Shown piece by piece: positions 6,825 through 7,181 of a stretch of DNA of 7,181 nt. The notes below the pieces were generated by a model. It saw only the letters and a list, made by a program, of their open reading frames with translations. It was not told where the DNA came from and ran no database searches. Source of the DNA: Bacteroidota bacterium (lineage in GTDB: Bacteria > Bacteroidota > Ignavibacteria > Kapaibacteriales > UBA2268); NCBI GenBank assembly GCA_017428585.1, contig JAFRQN010000057.1, positions 1 to 7,181 on the forward strand, read 5' to 3'. The translations under genes were made by a program, and so were the position numbers. Every line of letters begins with the position of its first letter. The first letter of the stretch is position 1.

Positions 6825-6857
6825 TTTGTATATTAATAAGTTTATACTATATATTTT
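6825..6857 (+). promoter_or_regulatory. Possible promoter for the methyltransferase gene
   Basis: TTTG (6825-6828) is followed after 21 nt by TATATTTT (6850-6857), seven of eight positions of TAnnTTTG. Transcription would begin only a few bases before the ATG at 6871, giving an almost leaderless message. The spacing is long and the surrounding DNA is nearly all A/T, so chance is a serious alternative. Confidence 0.25.
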
Positions 6858-6870
6858 TAGTAAAAGTATT

Positions 6871-7181
6871 ATGAATATATATAATGAAGATAATATATCC
6901 ACTATTTACAAGAATACATTAGATTTTATAAAAAAGAATATCAATGAAGATGTAAATAAATTAGTTTTTAATAAAAGCAAGATTATAAGCAATACTGATA
7001 ATATATATATAAATAAAGATAAAAAATTTAATGAAATAGAATTTAATTTTGCTATTGAACAAATATTTATGCGTCAGAAATTTGCAAAAAAATTTCCTAA
7101 TCTTCACAAAAACTATGATTTTATTTTTACCAATAGAATAAATTGTGAACAGGCATCATCAGAACATACTGCAAATTATAA
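6871..7181 (+). CDS. THUMP-like/PG_1098-type class I SAM-dependent methyltransferase, N-terminal part (cut by window end)
   Basis: An open frame runs from ATG 6871 to the window edge (103 whole codons, no stop), so only the N-terminus is seen. It starts MNIYNEDNISTIYKNTLDF, with a helical segment NINEDVNKLVFNK (about 23-35), then FAIEQIFMRQKFAKKFP (59-75) and finally NRINCEQASSEHTANY (88-103). The pattern 'K/R-x-C-E-x-K/R-Lys-Pro-x-ending followed by N-x-EQ-x-SSE-x-TA-x-Y' is what I recall from Bacteroidota methyltransferases with a PG_1098-like N-terminal domain and a C-terminal THUMP-like domain. By family inference the full protein would be a nucleic-acid, probably RNA, methyltransferase, but the SAM-binding motifs lie beyond the edge. 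It is transcribed away from the aminopeptidase gene and has no visible Shine-Dalgarno. Codon use is extremely A/T-rich like its neighbours. Identification rests on the SSE-x-TA-x-Y block and is moderate. Confidence 0.65.
   Translation, partial: MNIYNEDNISTIYKNTLDFIKKNINEDVNKLVFNKSKIISNTDNIYINKDKKFNEIEFNFAIEQIFMRQKFAKKFPNLHKNYDFIFTNRINCEQASSEHTANY

Larger units (their letters stand above)
6613..6870. other. Divergent intergenic region between aminopeptidase and methyltransferase genes
   Basis: 258 bp of very AT-rich DNA separating two divergently transcribed genes. It holds the consensus minus-strand promoter (6684-6714), the aminopeptidase leader with a small palindrome ATTTC-T-GAAAT (6646-6656), and a weak plus-strand promoter candidate near 6825-6857. 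I saw no convincing small ORF, tRNA or structured RNA in it; the middle, about 6715-6820, is low-complexity A/T. Confidence 0.7.

Noticed and set aside
6613..6870. Possible small RNA or riboswitch in the divergent intergenic region.
   Set aside because: No G-C-rich stems or conserved motifs are visible; only A/T runs, one short palindrome and promoter boxes.

Overview
The window is a strongly AT-rich bacterial chromosomal segment, most likely from a Bacteroidota (Bacteroidetes) member. Three things point there. First, a textbook Bacteroidota promoter, TTTG-N19-TAAATTTG, lies upstream of the aminopeptidase gene. Second, most genes lack a Shine-Dalgarno sequence. Third, the right edge holds the start of a THUMP-like/PG_1098-type SAM methyltransferase, a family I associate with Bacteroidota. 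The genus cannot be fixed from the sequence alone. I saw no mobile element, CRISPR array, tRNA or rRNA, and no broken gene.

Layout, right to left. At 6871-7181 (+) is the 5' part of the methyltransferase gene, cut by the window edge. A 258-bp divergent intergenic region (6613-6870) separates it from six consecutive minus-strand genes. In transcription order these are: a short M29-like aminopeptidase (6612-5656), a TauE/SafE-type permease (5609-4824), a Wzx-like polysaccharide flippase (4800-3496), an exported protein made almost wholly of TPR repeats (3363-1585), phosphatidylserine decarboxylase psd (1478-804) and phosphatidylserine synthase pssA (792-46).

Spacing and control sites suggest three transcription units. 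The aminopeptidase, permease and flippase genes are separated by only 46 and 23 nt and can be driven by the consensus promoter at 6684-6714; a weak hairpin plus U-run (3443-3464) may end this unit. The TPR gene follows a 132-nt gap and ends in a very strong inverted repeat (1527-1569) that looks like its terminator. psd and pssA, 11 nt apart, are the last unit. They catalyse two consecutive steps, CDP-diacylglycerol + serine to phosphatidylserine (PssA) and its decarboxylation to phosphatidylethanolamine (Psd), at the inner membrane.

Four of the six complete genes encode integral membrane proteins and a fifth is exported, so the theme is envelope biology. However, only psd-pssA form an obvious functional pair. 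I found no convincing undescribed system; the most unusual points are the aminopeptidase/permease/orphan-flippase unit and the large TPR protein of unknown role.
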